Source: Acidobacteriota bacterium
GTDB lineage: Bacteria > Acidobacteriota > Terriglobia > Terriglobales > Acidobacteriaceae
DNA: 64,000 bases
Direction of reading: 5' to 3'
Assembly (NCBI GenBank): GCA_003225175.1
Contig: QIBA01000060.1
Location: 1 to 64,000, forward strand
Shown here: in pieces, positions 63,031 to 64,000 of the stretch
Numbering within the stretch: the stretch's first letter is position 1
How the letters are laid out: every line of letters starts with the position of its first letter
Position numbers and translations under genes: made by a program
The notes under the pieces: model-generated
What the model saw: only the letters and a program-made list of their open reading frames with translations
Databases searched by the model: none
What the model was told of the DNA's origin: nothing

Positions 63031-64000
63031 TTACTTCGCACGGGCATTCAGCAACGCGAGCGTTCCCAGCATCGCGTTCCCTGAGATCTCCAGGCTTTTG
63101 GAAGAAAGTTTGTCGAGAGTGTCTTCCGGCGTGTGGTGGAAGGAGTTGTTGTAGCCGTAATCGAGATCGATGAAGTCCATTACGGGAATCCCTGCTTTGG
63201 CGAAGGGGAGGTGGTCATCATCAATCGCGCTTTGACGCCCATAAAAGTGAGACTGATAGCCATAATGGCTGGCTGCGGCGAAGGCAATCATCTGCAGGCG
63301 GATTGATGAATTCGCATCCTGCTCGATATTCAGGTCGGAGTCACCGATCATGTCGGCCAGCAGCAGAGCTTTGATTTGCTTGCTGGTTCCATCCCGCTGC
63401 CATTTTTCGGCGAGGTGCTTGCTGCCATAAAGGCTGTCGTTGGACCAATCGCGCTGCATCGCCTCTTCGCCATCCGTAAACACGAGCCAGACACTGTAGC
63501 CATCCACTGGCCCATTCTTTGCCTTTTCCCGAACTAAACTCGCGAACTCCAGCAGGAGGCCAGTGGAAGAGCCTCCATCATTTGCTCCGACATATGTCTT
63601 CGGCAGCCAAATGTTGGTCTCATAATGTGAGGCGAAAACCACTATGCCGGGCTTCTTGCCGGGATATTTCGCGACTATGTTCCGAATTGGGAAGCCGCCT
63701 TGAGGAGTGCTTTGGGTAAAAGCATCGTCTTCCACCTGATCACCCTTCAAGTGCGCAAGGATGAAATCTTCGGCCTTCTTGTGCCCCGCGCTGCCCAATG
63801 GCCGCGAGCCGATCGCGACGAACTGCTTCACATATGCCCAACATCGCTGCGGATCGATCTTGAGCGCCTGATCCATTGCCGCATCGATCTGCTGCTGCGA
63901 GAGACCTATTTCAGTAGAGCGCGGATCAGCCGGCGGTGCGCTCTGCGCCGCTCCCGAAGCCGGGGCAGAGGCACTCCTGGCGTTATTGCACGCGAGAATC
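63031..64000 (-). CDS. M28-family metallopeptidase, probable lipoprotein (5' end outside window)
   Basis: The minus-strand frame is open to the window end, so the gene is cut at its 5' end. An in-frame ATG at 63876 is probably not the start, because upstream sequence reads ILAC followed by NNARSASAP and a low-complexity Ala/Pro/Ser linker, which looks like a lipobox and tether. The visible domain matches M28 peptidases: HYETNIW, VGANDGGSSTGLLLEFA, FTDGEEAMQRDW, ADMIGDSDLNI and NSFHHTPEDTLDKL, giving the two-zinc ligands. It resembles glutaminyl-peptide cyclotransferase-like members (DGEE, then HHTPEDT), so glutaminyl cyclase activity is possible. Confidence 0.85.
   Translation of the reverse strand, partial: ILACNNARSASAPASGAAQSAPPADPRSTEIGLSQQQIDAAMDQALKIDPQRCWAYVKQFVAIGSRPLGSAGHKKAEDFILAHLKGDQVEDDAFTQSTPQGGFPIRNIVAKYPGKKPGIVVFASHYETNIWLPKTYVGANDGGSSTGLLLEFASLVREKAKNGPVDGYSVWLVFTDGEEAMQRDWSNDSLYGSKHLAEKWQRDGTSKQIKALLLADMIGDSDLNIEQDANSSIRLQMIAFAAASHYGYQSHFYGRQSAIDDDHLPFAKAGIPVMDFIDLDYGYNNSFHHTPEDTLDKLSSKSLEISGNAMLGTLALLNARAK

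Overview
This window looks like chromosomal DNA of a soil-type member of the Acidobacteriota, most likely class Terriglobia. That placement is an inference from gene content and style, not from a marker gene. It rests on modular Ig/MBG/beta-propeller secreted proteins, a PDZ plus multi-TM histidine kinase paired with an NtrC-type regulator, a ligase-ACP-acyltransferase fusion, tandem Xer-type recombinases, and many intergenic inverted repeats of the kind that yield spurious 'NTEDTE' ORFs. There are no rRNA or tRNA genes, CRISPR arrays, complete insertion sequences or prophage modules that I can see. About 49 genes fill nearly the whole window. The first and last are cut by the window edges.

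Layout. 1-15.8 kb: a large secreted modular protein (5' truncated), two TPR proteins, an OpgC-like acyltransferase, a GNAT enzyme, an MMPL/RND transporter, a parvulin-type prolyl isomerase, an M4 metalloprotease and a DUF72 protein. 16.1-18.7 kb: tandem XerD-like and XerC-like recombinases and a YciF-like (DUF892) protein. 18.7-28.8 kb: the trimodular acyl-lipid enzyme, then a minus-strand operon (M20 amidohydrolase, thioredoxin-fold DUF255 protein, 3-hydroxyisobutyrate-dehydrogenase-family reductase), a plus-strand pair (alpha/beta hydrolase, glycerate 2-kinase) and an MBL hydrolase. 28.9-38.3 kb: a minus-strand run with glycolate oxidase glcD-glcE-glcF joined by 4-nt overlaps, a small ORF, DUF58, DedA, an alpha/beta hydrolase and gamma-glutamyltransferase. 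38.5-42.9 kb: a membrane histidine kinase and sigma-54 activator behind a near-perfect sigma-54 (-24/-12) promoter. 43.1-49 kb: mlaE-mlaF, a DHH-family phosphoesterase, a Fur-family regulator and a penicillin acylase gene split by a frame-shifting deletion. 49-54.5 kb: a TolC/HlyD/MFS tripartite drug exporter behind a perfect 9+4+9 palindrome, followed closely by a cytidylate-kinase-like gene. 54.5-60.6 kb: a lineage-type secreted protein, a B12-binding mutase subunit, an acyl-CoA carboxylase beta subunit, an HMG-CoA lyase homologue, an enoyl-CoA hydratase and a hotdog thioesterase, which together suggest branched-chain (leucine-type) acyl-CoA breakdown. 60.6-64 kb: TerC, a Rieske/DUF2231 membrane protein, a fungal-type cytosine deaminase and an M28 peptidase lipoprotein (5' end outside the window).

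How the genes fit together. Glycolate oxidase, a possible tartronate-semialdehyde/glyoxylate reductase and glycerate 2-kinase could form part of a C2-acid salvage route, though no glyoxylate carboligase is visible. The carboxylase-lyase-hydratase-thioesterase run reads as one acyl-CoA catabolic operon. The kinase/activator pair probably controls its own synthesis through RpoN.

The most unusual non-coding content is a set of 95-165 bp inverted-repeat (MITE/REP-like) elements of at least four sequence families. Several supply the stop or start codons of adjacent genes. No wholly new multi-gene system is obvious. The best leads are the RpoN-linked sensor pair with an altered GAFTGA loop, the broken acylase, the efflux operator, an intrinsic terminator on the strand with no known gene, and the repeat families.
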